A stretch of DNA of 64,000 bases from Thalassospira povalilytica (GCF_002844235.1 NZ_PGTS01000004.1:433437-497436), one strand, 5' to 3'; counted from the first letter of the stretch, positions 9,014 to 17,811 are shown. The notes: generated from the sequence alone by a model not told the origin. Made by a program: numbers and translations.

Positions 9014-9556
9014 CTAGTTCGCGGCAAGACTGCTGTTTCTGTTGAAGAACAGGGTCACCTCGCCAATTTCAAAGCCCCATTTCCGGACACGGGCGCGATT
9101 GACCAACACCCCGTCGGGTTGCAGGAACATCCAGTCATTGAAGCTGACGCGCCAGGAACCGTCACCGACCTTGAGATCCATGTCATAAGACCAGTTCAGC
9201 GCATTGCCATACTGGCTTCCGATCGCGGTGCCGATAATGTCGTCAGCCCGTCCTTCATAGGCATGGTCGCCGGTCTTTGTGATCACCCAGACACGACGGT
9301 CGGTTTCACCATCGTCATACAGAAAATCTTCTTCCAGTGTCAGGGTGCCGTCCTTGACCGTGCCGGTGATATCGACGGTAAATTGACGACGCAAAGTCCC
9401 GAACCGGTCTTCGAATATTCCCCATGCCCGGCTGTTGCCTTCGAAATAGTCAAAGACATCGAAGACGGGTTCCTTTTGCGCAAAATCCTGCGGTTTCATC
9501 GACCCACATCCGGTTAGTACCAATAAAAAGCTCAGCGCAATCATTTTACGCAGCAT
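9014..9556 (-). CDS. DUF3833 family lipoprotein
   Basis: Predicted lipoprotein of 180 residues. The N-terminus MLRKMIALSFLLVLTGC carries a clear lipobox (LTGC) so Cys17 would be acylated after cleavage; an Asp is not at +2, so outer-membrane sorting is possible. The mature part is the DUF3833 domain, with FEGNSRAWGIFEDRFG and DWMFLQPDGV. GGAG stands before the ATG at 9556. Function unknown, but the family nearly always lies next to CFA-synthase-like, DUF1365 and FAD oxidoreductase genes, as here, suggesting a role in lipid handling in the envelope (inference). It is the last gene of the five-gene operon. Confidence 0.88.
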   Translation of the reverse strand: MLRKMIALSFLLVLTGCGSMKPQDFAQKEPVFDVFDYFEGNSRAWGIFEDRFGTLRRQFTVDITGTVKDGTLTLEEDFLYDDGETDRRVWVITKTGDHAYEGRADDIIGTAIGSQYGNALNWSYDMDLKVGDGSWRVSFNDWMFLQPDGVLVNRARVRKWGFEIGEVTLFFNRNSSLAAN

Positions 9557-9585
9557 AGGCTTGCTCCTGATTCCTGACCCCAAGA

Positions 9586-10932
9586 TCAAACTCTGCGGCG
9601 AAGAAGGCGCCGACGAATGGCAACCTGATGCCGGCTTCCCAGCGGGAAGCGCCACATCATCCCGATTGCTCCTGCTTTCAATACGACGGGAAACACCGCA
9701 TAGATCAGAACCAGGACGAGCAAGGCACCGCTTTTTTGCCCGTCCCCGTCGGTCAGGCCAAAAGCCCCCAGCACCGGAAGTGCAATTCCGGCCGCCAATG
9801 CCATGGCAAGTTTGTTGGTCATGTTCCAAAGGGCAAATAAAAGGGCCGTCCGTCTGGCGCCGAACCGGTAACGGTCCCAGTCATCGACATCGGCCTGTAT
9901 CGCCGGCGGCAATGCCAGATCGGCCCCCAATGCCGCCCCGGTCACAAGACAAATCACGCCAAAGCCGACAAAATCCCCAGATCCCAGAAACGGCACAAAG
10001 GCAAAGGCCGCAATCGCCATCATCATCGCCATACACCAGATGCGATGTTTGCCAAACCGTGCCGACAAACCGACCCAAAGCGGAATGGCAATGATTGCCG
10101 CCAGAAAATAGGACAGGATCAGGATATTTTCAGCATCACGATCAAGCTGCAAAAAATACCGCACAAACAGCGGAAAACACACAGCAGGCAGGCCCGCCGC
10201 CAGACCGTTGATCATCCATGCAGCAAGCAGTCGCACAAACAGACGGTTGCCTGACAAACTGCGAAGCCCCAGCCGCAAAGTTGTCGCGAACGTCAGGCTA
10301 CCCGTCGGGGCCAAGGGTGATGTTTCAACAGACTGGTGCGCAACAGGATCGGGCACACGCCAGATCAGAAGCACAACGAAAACAGCCCCCAGAACAAGGG
10401 TCGTCAGGGCAAGCATCCTGATTTCATCAGACCGGTCGGCAGCATCCAGCAGCACGGGAAGCCCACCCGCCAGCACAATACCGATCAAGCCGGCCCCTTC
10501 GCGACAGGCCGTCAAGGAGGTCCGGGTTTTGTAGTCTCCCGACAGATCAGCCCCCCATGCAAGATAGGGGACCTGAAACAGGGTCCAGCCCAGAAAAAGG
10601 ATCGTCGCCCACCAGAACAGGTAGGTCACATCGGGATTGTCCGGCGGGGTAAAAAGATTCCACAAACCGATACCGGCAATCACCGCACCGATCGCCACCC
10701 AGATTTTGCGGGACCCGGACCGGTCAGACAACCACCCGATCAACGGATCGGTTGCCATATCAATCACGCGCACCAACAGCAATATGGCCCCGGTGGCCGC
10801 AAGCCCCACCCCAAGATCATCACCATAATAACTTGGCAACAGGACATAGGCCGGGATGGTTGGCACGGCTGCCGCCATCGCCGGAAGCGCATAAAGAAGC
10901 GCTGTGTTCCGGGAAATATCAGACGCGGGCAT
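9586..10932 (-). CDS. MFS_2 (GPH/melibiose-carrier-like) transporter
   Basis: Inner-membrane transporter of 448 residues with about twelve hydrophobic segments. Early motifs RVIDMATDPLIGWLSDR and later ARFGKHRIW fit the glycoside-pentoside-hexuronide/MFS_2 type rather than sugar-proton MFS. Relatives in the same gene neighbourhood are linked to lipid-related clusters; a lysophospholipid- or fatty-acid-type substrate is possible but unproven. The start overlaps the end of the CFA-like gene by 14 bases, so the two are cotranscribed. The basic C-terminal tail (RRRLLRRRV) is probably cytoplasmic. Confidence 0.87.
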   Translation of the reverse strand: MPASDISRNTALLYALPAMAAAVPTIPAYVLLPSYYGDDLGVGLAATGAILLLVRVIDMATDPLIGWLSDRSGSRKIWVAIGAVIAGIGLWNLFTPPDNPDVTYLFWWATILFLGWTLFQVPYLAWGADLSGDYKTRTSLTACREGAGLIGIVLAGGLPVLLDAADRSDEIRMLALTTLVLGAVFVVLLIWRVPDPVAHQSVETSPLAPTGSLTFATTLRLGLRSLSGNRLFVRLLAAWMINGLAAGLPAVCFPLFVRYFLQLDRDAENILILSYFLAAIIAIPLWVGLSARFGKHRIWCMAMMMAIAAFAFVPFLGSGDFVGFGVICLVTGAALGADLALPPAIQADVDDWDRYRFGARRTALLFALWNMTNKLAMALAAGIALPVLGAFGLTDGDGQKSGALLVLVLIYAVFPVVLKAGAIGMMWRFPLGSRHQVAIRRRLLRRRV

Positions 10933-12196
10933 TGCCGGGATGTTCGATCACGAACAATCCAACGTCGATCGAGCCGCAATCAAACCCGGTTTCGCAATAG
11001 GCCAGATAGTATTCCCACATGCGTTTGAACCGCTGATCAAAGCCCTGTTTGGCGATGTCGTCCCAGCAATGCTGGAAACGGCGCTGCCATTCGGCCAGCG
11101 TGCGGGCATATGATTTGCCAAAAAACTCGCTATGGGCAACGGTCAGGCCGGCCTGATTGACAGCCGCCGAAAGCGCGGTTGGCGACGGCAGCATTCCACC
11201 GGGGAAGATATAACGCTGAATAAAGTCGGCACCCTTGCGATAGGTATCAAATCGCGCGTCATCAATGGTGATGATCTGCAAAACCGCACGCCCGCCGGGA
11301 CGAAGACATTTACGGATCATTTCGAAATAGGTTGGCCAATGTTCTTCGCCGACGGCTTCGAACATTTCGATTGAGACGATCTTGTCGAACTTTCCGTCCT
11401 GATGGCGGTAATCGCGCAGTGCGATGTCTGTGCGGTCATTCAGCCCCTGTGTCAGAAGCCTGCGACGTGCATAGGCGTGCTGTTCGGCCGACAAGGTCAG
11501 ACCGGTTACGTTGCACCGATATTTGCCTGCTGCCAGTTCGGCAAACCCGCCCCAGCCGCATCCGACTTCGAGCACCGTTTCACCGGGCTGCAATTCTGCG
11601 AGATCGCAGATGCGTTGATATTTTGCGGTTTGCGCCCCATCAAGTGACATATCCGGGCTGCTGTAATAGCCCGAAGAATAGGTCATCCCCGGATCAAGCC
11701 ACGCAGAATAGAATTCGTTTCCAAGATCATAGTGATAGGCAATGTTGCGTCTGGATCCTTCCAGGGTGTTGGCATTGCGCAAATGCCCAAGACGCGCCAC
11801 CATCCGTGACAGGAAGCCACCCGCCAGACGGGCACGCACGATGTTTTCATTAAGCATTGCAACGCGCATCAGACGGGTAATGTCCGGGCTGCTCCAACTG
11901 CCATCCATATAGGCTTCGGCAAAGGCGACATCGCCGCCCGTGGCCAGTTTGCGGATTGCCTGCCAGTCATGGATGTGAATGGCAGCCTGAAGGTCCGTTT
12001 CCTGATCACCGGTAAAATGCAGATGGTCATTGTCGGGCAGAACGATGGTCAGTCGCCCGAACTGCAAATGCGACAATACCCGTCGCAACATTACCTTAAG
12101 CAGGCTGCGATTTCCGGTCATGCTGCCCAACAAGGGCACAAGACGATCACGCAATGGAACAGACAATTCAGAAGCCGTCGGATTACGGTCAGGCAT
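10919..12196 (-). CDS. Cyclopropane-fatty-acid synthase-like SAM methyltransferase
   Basis: SAM-dependent methyltransferase that adds a methylene or methyl group to unsaturated acyl chains of membrane phospholipids. The 425-residue protein has the CFA N-terminal domain, AYHYDLGNEFY (153-163), SAM motif VLEVGCGWGG (208-217), SIEMFEAVG, and the C-terminal RMWEYYLAYCETGF typical of the family. In R. sphaeroides a paralogue of this type, under RpoE-ChrR control, makes methylated/furan fatty acids rather than cyclopropane; whether this enzyme does so is inference. DUF1365 lies 5 bases upstream and MFS_2 overlaps downstream. Confidence 0.93.
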   Translation of the reverse strand: MPDRNPTASELSVPLRDRLVPLLGSMTGNRSLLKVMLRRVLSHLQFGRLTIVLPDNDHLHFTGDQETDLQAAIHIHDWQAIRKLATGGDVAFAEAYMDGSWSSPDITRLMRVAMLNENIVRARLAGGFLSRMVARLGHLRNANTLEGSRRNIAYHYDLGNEFYSAWLDPGMTYSSGYYSSPDMSLDGAQTAKYQRICDLAELQPGETVLEVGCGWGGFAELAAGKYRCNVTGLTLSAEQHAYARRRLLTQGLNDRTDIALRDYRHQDGKFDKIVSIEMFEAVGEEHWPTYFEMIRKCLRPGGRAVLQIITIDDARFDTYRKGADFIQRYIFPGGMLPSPTALSAAVNQAGLTVAHSEFFGKSYARTLAEWQRRFQHCWDDIAKQGFDQRFKRMWEYYLAYCETGFDCGSIDVGLFVIEHPGNARV

Positions 12197-12201
12197 TGTT
12201 C

Positions 12202-13038
12202 TTATCTCTTTCCTGCTTGGGTCGCTGCGGTCCCGGTTGCCAGAACATAGGTCACCGGGCTTTGTGGTGGTGCCGGTCGTTTATGGAATGTCATCCCCTT
12301 GCGCCAAAGATGAAGCGCTTCCCAGTGGATGCCCGCCACAACCTTGAGCGTCATCAAAGGATAGCGAATGAACGCTCCGAACAGTTTACGGTCAGACAGG
12401 GCATTTCGATCACCAACAAAGGCCGCATTCAGAAACGCCCCGCGGGCATCGGTTTCGCGGATCGCCACCGCAACATTTTCACCCGGAATACGAATACGGA
12501 AATGGTAATCGGCCACCATGTCGATAAAGGGTGAAACATAGAAACCCTTGGCACAGGATTGGCGCAAGACACCCTTGTCATCAATTGCGCCCGGTCCGAC
12601 CGGGATCAAATAGCTGTGGCGATCGCCAAAGGTGTTGGAAACTTCGTACAGCACCGCACCAAGCCCGCTATCCGCCCGATAACAAAAATAAACCGATAGC
12701 GGATTGAAAACAAAACCCAGCAGCCGCGGATAGCAAAGAAGTTCAATCCGTGACGCGCAATCAGCCAAATCATGTTCTGCCAGTATGGCTTCGAGGCGGG
12801 TGCGCAAATTCTGCCCCGCCCCGTCTGCGTGATCACGGTCATGGAAGGAAAACAGATTGAACCGGTTGCGGCTGAATAAACGCAATCTGGCGGCAAGATC
12901 ATCGATCTCGTCAAGGTCGAGCAGGAACGAAAACACCGAATAGCGCAGTTTGTGCCGTTTCGGCCGTAACCGGTTATGGGTGACGACACCTTCATACAGG
13001 GCGGATGCCCAACGGGCTGGCTTCGATGTTGAGGTCAT
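12202..13038 (-). CDS. DUF1365 domain-containing protein
   Basis: Uncharacterised 278-residue cytosolic protein of the DUF1365 family, recognised by ALYEGVVTHNRLRPKRHKLRY at its N-terminus, the LLCYPRLLGFVFNPLSVYFC block and the YHFRIRIPGE segment. The family is almost always encoded between an FAD-dependent amine-oxidase-like gene and a CFA-synthase-like gene, as here, so it is thought to work with them on fatty acids; no reaction is known to me. Its start overlaps the upstream gene by four bases (ATGA) and it lies five bases before the CFA-like gene. Confidence 0.9.
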   Translation of the reverse strand: MTSTSKPARWASALYEGVVTHNRLRPKRHKLRYSVFSFLLDLDEIDDLAARLRLFSRNRFNLFSFHDRDHADGAGQNLRTRLEAILAEHDLADCASRIELLCYPRLLGFVFNPLSVYFCYRADSGLGAVLYEVSNTFGDRHSYLIPVGPGAIDDKGVLRQSCAKGFYVSPFIDMVADYHFRIRIPGENVAVAIRETDARGAFLNAAFVGDRNALSDRKLFGAFIRYPLMTLKVVAGIHWEALHLWRKGMTFHKRPAPPQSPVTYVLATGTAATQAGKR

Positions 13039-14378
13039 GACACCTCGCTTGATTGCGGGACGATGGTTCCGGTCACGTGGATGCGGCCATTTTCATCGTC
13101 AACGATCCAGGGACGGCGCACATTGCCAAGGGCTTCTGCCACCGCAAGGCCGGACTGCAATCCGTCCTCATGGAAACCGTAACCGAAATAGCTTCCGCAA
13201 TACCAAAGATTATCGACACCCTGGATCGACCAAAGGTCTTTTTGCGCCGCCATTGCGCCGGCATCAAACAGCGGATGATCATACAGGAATGAACGGATCA
13301 CACTGCCCGATGCGGGATGGCGGGGCGGGTTAAGGGTCACAAATAGCGGTTTGGCAGGATCGAGATGCTGCAACCGGTTCATCCAGTACGTGACACAGAC
13401 CTTTTTCTCGCCGTCCTGTTCTTCGGCCAGATAGTTCCAGCTTGACCAGACCTTTTGGTTTTTGGGCATCAGGGCCGGGTCACTATGCAGGATCGCAAGA
13501 TTGCGTTCGTATTTGAACGCCGAGAGAAGCGTTTTGACCTTGGGAGCCGGATCATCCTGGAGTGCCAATGCCTGATCACCATGACAGGCCAGAACCACGT
13601 GATCAAAGATTTCCCGGTTGCCGTAACGGTCTTCGACAAACGCACCACCGGCCGGGTTTCGACCGACCTTTGCAATTGCACGATCCAGAACCACACCGCC
13701 CGAAATGCCTTGGGTCATGCGCTTCACATACTGGCGTGAACCACCAAGCACCGTCCGCCATTGCGGCCGGTCTTTAAGCTGAAGCAATCCATGGTTCTGA
13801 CAGAACCGCACGAAGGCCGCCAAGGGATATGCCATCATGGTATCGACCGGTGTCGACCAGATCGCAGCCCCCATCGGCAACAAATGATCATTGATGAATG
13901 CCGATGAATACCGATTTTCGCGAAGATAATCGCCAAGACTGATTTTTTCAGCACTGCCATCTTCAAGGGCACCGGGTGCTTCGCGGTAGAAGCGCAAAAT
14001 ATCGCGCACCATTTTCCAGAACCGCGGGCGAAGCAGATTGCGTTTTTGCGCAAACAGCGCCCCAAGGTCGCCACCACCATATTCCAGCCCGCCCCGATCC
14101 ATCGATGCGGCAAAGGACATGTCGGTAGGCACAGTCTCAACACCAAGATGATCAAACAGCGCACAGAGATTTGGATAACAGCGCGTATTATAAACGATAA
14201 AGCCCGTATCGACCGGGGTGCTGTCCGCATCCACCGTATTGGAATGACCACCGGGCCGGTCATCCTTTTCATACAGGGTCACGTTGTGGGATTGGCTGAG
14301 CAACCAGGCTGCCGACAGGCCGGAAATGCCCGAACCGACAACCGCAATATTGAGTTTTCCCGAAGTGACAACGTTCAT
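13035..14378 (-). CDS. FAD-dependent amine oxidase-like oxidoreductase
   Basis: Flavoprotein of 447 residues. It opens with the dinucleotide-binding motif IAVVGSGISGLSAAWLL (11-27), then LYEKDDRPGGHSNTVD (the GG-doublet region), and ends with NLWYCGSYFGYGFHEDGLQSG, the FAD-closing motif of the amine oxidase/carotenoid desaturase superfamily. In this gene setting it is likely an acyl-chain desaturase or oxidase acting with the CFA-like enzyme (inference from the R. sphaeroides furan fatty acid pathway). It is the first gene of the five-gene operon and lies 43 bases downstream of a predicted RpoE promoter on the minus strand. Confidence 0.9.
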   Translation of the reverse strand: MNVVTSGKLNIAVVGSGISGLSAAWLLSQSHNVTLYEKDDRPGGHSNTVDADSTPVDTGFIVYNTRCYPNLCALFDHLGVETVPTDMSFAASMDRGGLEYGGGDLGALFAQKRNLLRPRFWKMVRDILRFYREAPGALEDGSAEKISLGDYLRENRYSSAFINDHLLPMGAAIWSTPVDTMMAYPLAAFVRFCQNHGLLQLKDRPQWRTVLGGSRQYVKRMTQGISGGVVLDRAIAKVGRNPAGGAFVEDRYGNREIFDHVVLACHGDQALALQDDPAPKVKTLLSAFKYERNLAILHSDPALMPKNQKVWSSWNYLAEEQDGEKKVCVTYWMNRLQHLDPAKPLFVTLNPPRHPASGSVIRSFLYDHPLFDAGAMAAQKDLWSIQGVDNLWYCGSYFGYGFHEDGLQSGLAVAEALGNVRRPWIVDDENGRIHVTGTIVPQSSEVS

Positions 14379-14420
14379 ATCGAACCGGCCTGCTTGCAGT
14401 TATGTTTTCAAAACTACATA

Positions 14421-14450
14421 TCAATACGCATGGCAATAACATGCGGATCA
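14421..14450 (-). promoter_or_regulatory. Predicted RpoE promoter for FAD oxidoreductase-DUF1365-CFA-MFS-DUF3833 operon
   Basis: On the minus strand, TGATCC (14450-14445), an 18-base spacer, then TATTGA (14426-14421). It faces away from the rpoE promoter, which has the same -35 and the same spacing, so the two operons are divergently controlled from 14421-14539. Confidence 0.7.
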
Positions 14451-14509
14451 CTTAGCAGCTTATATGTGATGTCATTGTAAGTACCTGTCAGAAAACGTAC
14501 AATTTCATC

Positions 14510-14539
14510 TGATCCAAAAGAACACGGCCGCCGTATCAA
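14510..14539 (+). promoter_or_regulatory. Predicted autoregulatory RpoE promoter of rpoE-chrR
   Basis: TGATCC (14510-14515), an 18-base spacer, then TATCAA (14534-14539). It implies a transcript start near 14546, which favours the rpoE start codon at 14592 over the one at 14544. Confidence 0.7.
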
Positions 14540-14591
14540 AGTCATGATGAACATGATCTTGGCGCGGCCCCAAAGGGGACCTGAAACCACA

Positions 14592-15182
14592 ATGACCGGC
14601 ACCAAGTCCAAACGCCCCGGCCCGGCAGACCCGGTTGAGGCGAAAAAATGTGCCGATTGGATCGTTTCCGTCGCGACAACCCGCGACCGGGAAGCGTTTG
14701 CGCAACTGTTCGCGCATTTTGCCCCGCGCGTTAAGGCCTATATGTTCCGGTTTGGCGGAAATGCCGAAACCGCCGAGGAACTGGCACAGGAGGCGATGAT
14801 GCAGGTGTGGCGCAAGGCGCATCTGTTTGATCCGTCCAAGGCCGCGGCCAGTACATGGATCTTTACCGTGGCCAGGAACCTGCGCATTGACCGGTTCCGC
14901 CAGCGCAAACATATCGAGGTGGATGATTCCGACCCGACGCTTATTGTTGACGAGGACCCGCTGGCCGATGAAGTGGTCGGGCGCGATCAGGAAGCGGTTC
15001 TTGTCAAAGCTGCGATGGAAGAATTGCCCGCCGATCAGAAGGTAGTTGTCGAATTGTCGTTTTTTGAAGATTGCTCACACAGCGAAATCGCCGAGCGTCT
15101 GAACATCCCGCTCGGGACGGTTAAGTCCCGGTTGCGCCTTGCCCTGGGCAAGCTGCGCGGCGGACTGGAAGGTGTCGCATGA
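14592..15182 (+). CDS. rpoE: ECF RNA polymerase sigma factor RpoE (ChrR-associated, ECF11 type)
   Basis: Sigma-70 family ECF factor that directs the singlet-oxygen/organic peroxide response. Of the 196 residues, region 2 contains EELAQEAMMQVWRKAHLF and AASTWIFTVARNLRIDRFR (core binding and -10 recognition), a DPLADE linker, and region 4 contains CSHSEIAERLNIPLGTVKSR, a helix-turn-helix for the -35. I start at 14592 because AAGGGGAC precedes it and the predicted promoter lies too close to the in-frame ATG at 14544. The stop overlaps chrR by four bases, giving stoichiometric coupling with the anti-sigma factor. Confidence 0.93.
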   Translation: MTGTKSKRPGPADPVEAKKCADWIVSVATTRDREAFAQLFAHFAPRVKAYMFRFGGNAETAEELAQEAMMQVWRKAHLFDPSKAAASTWIFTVARNLRIDRFRQRKHIEVDDSDPTLIVDEDPLADEVVGRDQEAVLVKAAMEELPADQKVVVELSFFEDCSHSEIAERLNIPLGTVKSRLRLALGKLRGGLEGVA

Positions 15183-15883
15183 ATATCAAGCATCATCCAA
15201 CTGACCAGACATTGATGGATTATGCCAGCGGGTCGCTATCACAGGCGATGGAACTGCTGGTGGCAACCCACATGACCCTGTGTCCGCATTGCCGCAACAA
15301 GGTAAGCGGGTTCGAAACCATGGGCGGTGCCGTGCTTGAAAATACCGACAGCATGTCAATGAGTGACCATTCACTTGATCACGTGATGGCCATGCTTGAG
15401 CGCGAAGCAACCAACGAAAATATTGTGACCGAAACGCTGCCCACCATGCGCAGGATTGCGGTTGGTGAAAGCATTACCGGCAGCACCATGGCGTCGCTTC
15501 CGCGTCCTTTGGCAGAACTTCTGCCCGAGGATGTCACATCCCTTGATGACATCCCGTGGAAGTCGCTGGCGCCGGGTGTGAAACAGTTCCAGCTTAAATC
15601 GATCGAAAGCAAGGGCACGGTCCGTTTGCTTAAAATCGCGCCGGGTATTTCGATCCCGGATCACGGACATCATGGTCATGAAATGACCTTGTTGATCAAG
15701 GGATCCTACATCGATGAAATCGGCCGGTTCCGGGCCGGCGATGTTGCCGATCTGGATGATGATGTCGATCATCAGCCGATTGCCGATACGGCAGAAGAAT
15801 GCATCTGCCTGATCGCAACCGATGCCCCGATGAAGTTCAACCGCCTTTTGCCGAAATTGTTGCAGCCATTTTTCGGTATCTGA
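15179..15883 (+). CDS. chrR: Anti-sigma factor ChrR (zinc ASD plus cupin)
   Basis: Cytosolic zinc-binding anti-sigma factor holding RpoE inactive until singlet oxygen or peroxide triggers its loss. The 234-residue protein has zinc ligands His6, His31, Cys35 and Cys38 (HMTLCPHC), the same positions I recall for R. sphaeroides ChrR. The C-terminal cupin domain (about 125-215) carries the metal-binding motif PDHGHHGHE, with His162, His164, Glu168 and a later His198 as likely ligands; this domain is needed for the singlet oxygen response in R. sphaeroides. It follows rpoE with an ATGA overlap and ends at a terminator. Confidence 0.94.
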   Translation: MNIKHHPTDQTLMDYASGSLSQAMELLVATHMTLCPHCRNKVSGFETMGGAVLENTDSMSMSDHSLDHVMAMLEREATNENIVTETLPTMRRIAVGESITGSTMASLPRPLAELLPEDVTSLDDIPWKSLAPGVKQFQLKSIESKGTVRLLKIAPGISIPDHGHHGHEMTLLIKGSYIDEIGRFRAGDVADLDDDVDHQPIADTAEECICLIATDAPMKFNRLLPKLLQPFFGI

Positions 15884-15907
15884 TTTCCGATGCGTCCCAA
15901 CGCGCCA

Positions 15908-15941
15908 AGCCCCGCAGGATGAAACTGCGGGGCTTTTTTTT
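15908..15941 (+). terminator. Rho-independent terminator after chrR
   Basis: Ten-base GC-rich stem (AGCCCCGCAG paired with CTGCGGGGCT) around GATGAAA, then a run of eight T. It ends rpoE-chrR before the convergent rlmJ. Confidence 0.93.
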
Positions 15942-15955
15942 CGGTTGGTATGGGA

Positions 15956-16843
15956 TTATTGCGCAGCAACCAGCCAGTTGATGCTGTGCTGTGCCGGTCC
16001 GGGAAATTTGCAGGTTTTGGCAAGCCAGACGCCGATTTCGGCAAGCTGCTGATCAAATTGCCAGGGCGGATTGATGACAAGCAAGCCGGTGCCGCGCATC
16101 CGTCCCTTTGCCCCGCCCTGATCAGCGGCCAGTTCGGCGCAAAGAACCCCGCCCGATGCCTTGATCGCACCAAATGATGTGCGCAAATCGCCGTCAAATC
16201 CGTCCTCAAGGATCGGATACCACAGCATGAAGGTGCCATTTGGCCATTTTTCCCATGCATGCTGCACGGCGTTTGCGGCCTTTTGATAATCCTGTTTCAC
16301 ATCATAGCTCGGATCCATCAGGACCAGTCCGCGACGGATCACAGGCGGCATCATGGCAACAAGGCCTTCATAGCCGTCACGTTTATGCAGATGAATGCGG
16401 CCATCGCGTTTGACACGATGATGCAGGGTTTCATGTTCGCGCGGATGAAGTTCCATCAGAATCAATTCATCTTCTTCGCGCAGCATTTCGCGCACAATGA
16501 ATGGCGATCCCGGATAAAACGGCCCGCGATAGGCATCTTCTTCGCGCACACCATAATCGCGGCCTTTTGCCACTGGATCGAAACGCGCCACATGATCAAG
16601 GAACGCTGCCAGCATTTCCGGCGGATTTGGTTCGGCCTTTGCCCGCGCATAACCGTCTTTCCATTCGCCGGTCTTGGCCGCCTGATCACTGCCAAGATCG
16701 TACCAACCCGATCCGGCATGGGTATCGATCACGCAGAACGGCTTTTTCTTTTTGCGCAAATGACTCAGGACAAGCCACAAGGCCGCGTGTTTGTGCATGT
16801 CGGCAAAATTCCCGGCATGAAATCCGTGCAGATAGCTCAGCAT
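15956..16843 (-). CDS. rlmJ: 23S rRNA (adenine(2030)-N6)-methyltransferase RlmJ
   Basis: SAM-dependent methyltransferase making m6A at 23S rRNA position 2030. The 295-residue protein begins with the family's LSYLHGFHAGNFADMHKH, followed by VIDTHAGSGWYDL (SAM-binding), PFYPGSP, a DPSY catalytic motif at 177-180 and GTGLLVINPPW near the C-terminus. Length fits the E. coli enzyme (280). AAGGGAC precedes the ATG. The RluE-like gene ends six bases upstream of its start on the same strand, so two rRNA-modification genes are probably cotranscribed. Confidence 0.95.
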   Translation of the reverse strand: MLSYLHGFHAGNFADMHKHAALWLVLSHLRKKKKPFCVIDTHAGSGWYDLGSDQAAKTGEWKDGYARAKAEPNPPEMLAAFLDHVARFDPVAKGRDYGVREEDAYRGPFYPGSPFIVREMLREEDELILMELHPREHETLHHRVKRDGRIHLHKRDGYEGLVAMMPPVIRRGLVLMDPSYDVKQDYQKAANAVQHAWEKWPNGTFMLWYPILEDGFDGDLRTSFGAIKASGGVLCAELAADQGGAKGRMRGTGLLVINPPWQFDQQLAEIGVWLAKTCKFPGPAQHSINWLVAAQ

Positions 16844-16849
16844 GTCCCT

Positions 16850-17734
16850 TTATCCTTTCCCGGGGCGCGTATTACCACGCCCACCGCCGCCCGGACGTGA
16901 TTTTGCCCCGCCCCGTGCAGATGCCCGGTTGCCGGATTTGGCGTTGTCTTTGCGTGATCCTTTATGGCGGCCGGCCCCTGACTGATTTGACGTCCCGTTT
17001 TCGTCGCTGTGCGATGCGCTATGCGATGCCTGATGGCGCTGGCGGGCGGATTTATAGCCACCCTTGCGGCGCGATGGACGGGCCGGGCGATCTGTGCGCG
17101 CGTCGGCATCTGATGCGGCGTCAAGCTCGGTCCGCTTTGGCGGCTTGGCCGATCCGGGCGACAAACGGCGATGGGTTGCCGGTGGGGCATCAACATCAAT
17201 GATTTTCCATTCGCCCGGGGCAAGACCGTCCAGCGTCCAGTCACCAATCGCCTGACGGATCAGGCGCAATGTTGGAAAGCCGACCGCGGCCGTCATGCGG
17301 CGAACCTGCCGATTGCGGCCTTCGGTGATGGTCAGTTCGATCCAACTGGTCGGGATTTCCTTGCGATAACGCACCGGGGGATCGCGTTCCCACAGATTGG
17401 CGGGTTCATCAATACGGCGAACCTTGGCAGGCAGGGTCATGCCGTCTTTAAGCTCGACCCCATTGCGCAAATCGTCAAGCGCCTGATCGGTTGGTTCGCC
17501 ATCGACCTGCACCAGATATGTTTTGGGCTTTTTGTATTTCGGATGGGCAATCTGTGCATTTAGCGGCCCGTGATCGGTCAGCAGCAGCAAACCTTCGCTG
17601 TCGCGATCAAGGCGACCGGCGGCATAGACCCCCGGCAGATCGATATAATCAGCAAGCGTCGCCCGGCCATTTTCACGGTCGGTAAACTGGGTCAAAACGC
17701 CATACGGCTTGTTAAACAGGATCAATTGCGCCAT
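16850..17734 (-). CDS. RsuA/RluE-family pseudouridine synthase with basic C-terminal tail
   Basis: Pseudouridine synthase of the RsuA branch, most like RluE (23S rRNA U2457). Residues 1-180 hold the whole catalytic domain: [28 protein letters not shown] (catalytic Asp43), KTYLVQV and GRNRQVRRM. There is no S4 domain, as in RluE. The remaining 110 residues are a low-complexity Arg/Lys/Gly/Ser-rich tail, likely disordered and RNA-binding. I use ATG 17734 ([12 protein letters not shown]); an ATG three codons upstream is possible. Neither has a strong SD. It is followed by rlmJ. Confidence 0.88.
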   Translation of the reverse strand: MAQLILFNKPYGVLTQFTDRENGRATLADYIDLPGVYAAGRLDRDSEGLLLLTDHGPLNAQIAHPKYKKPKTYLVQVDGEPTDQALDDLRNGVELKDGMTLPAKVRRIDEPANLWERDPPVRYRKEIPTSWIELTITEGRNRQVRRMTAAVGFPTLRLIRQAIGDWTLDGLAPGEWKIIDVDAPPATHRRLSPGSAKPPKRTELDAASDADARTDRPARPSRRKGGYKSARQRHQASHSASHSDENGTSNQSGAGRHKGSRKDNAKSGNRASARGGAKSRPGGGGRGNTRPGKG

Positions 17735-17811
17735 GGCGCGCATAAAACCAGCTTTGTCGGGTCTGTCAATATGTCCCGGTGATGATCATCGCATAACGGC
17801 AATGAACGTAC

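Noticed and set aside
14544..14591. Upstream ATG at 14544 as rpoE start
   Set aside because: It lies about at the start point of the predicted promoter, has no SD and adds 16 residues that are not part of the sigma factor. The ATG at 14592 has AAGGGGAC before it.
15179..15883. Unrelated cupin or RmlC-like enzyme instead of ChrR
   Set aside because: The N-terminal zinc motif (His6, His31, Cys35, Cys38), the 4-base overlap with an ECF sigma gene and the matching promoters identify it as ChrR.
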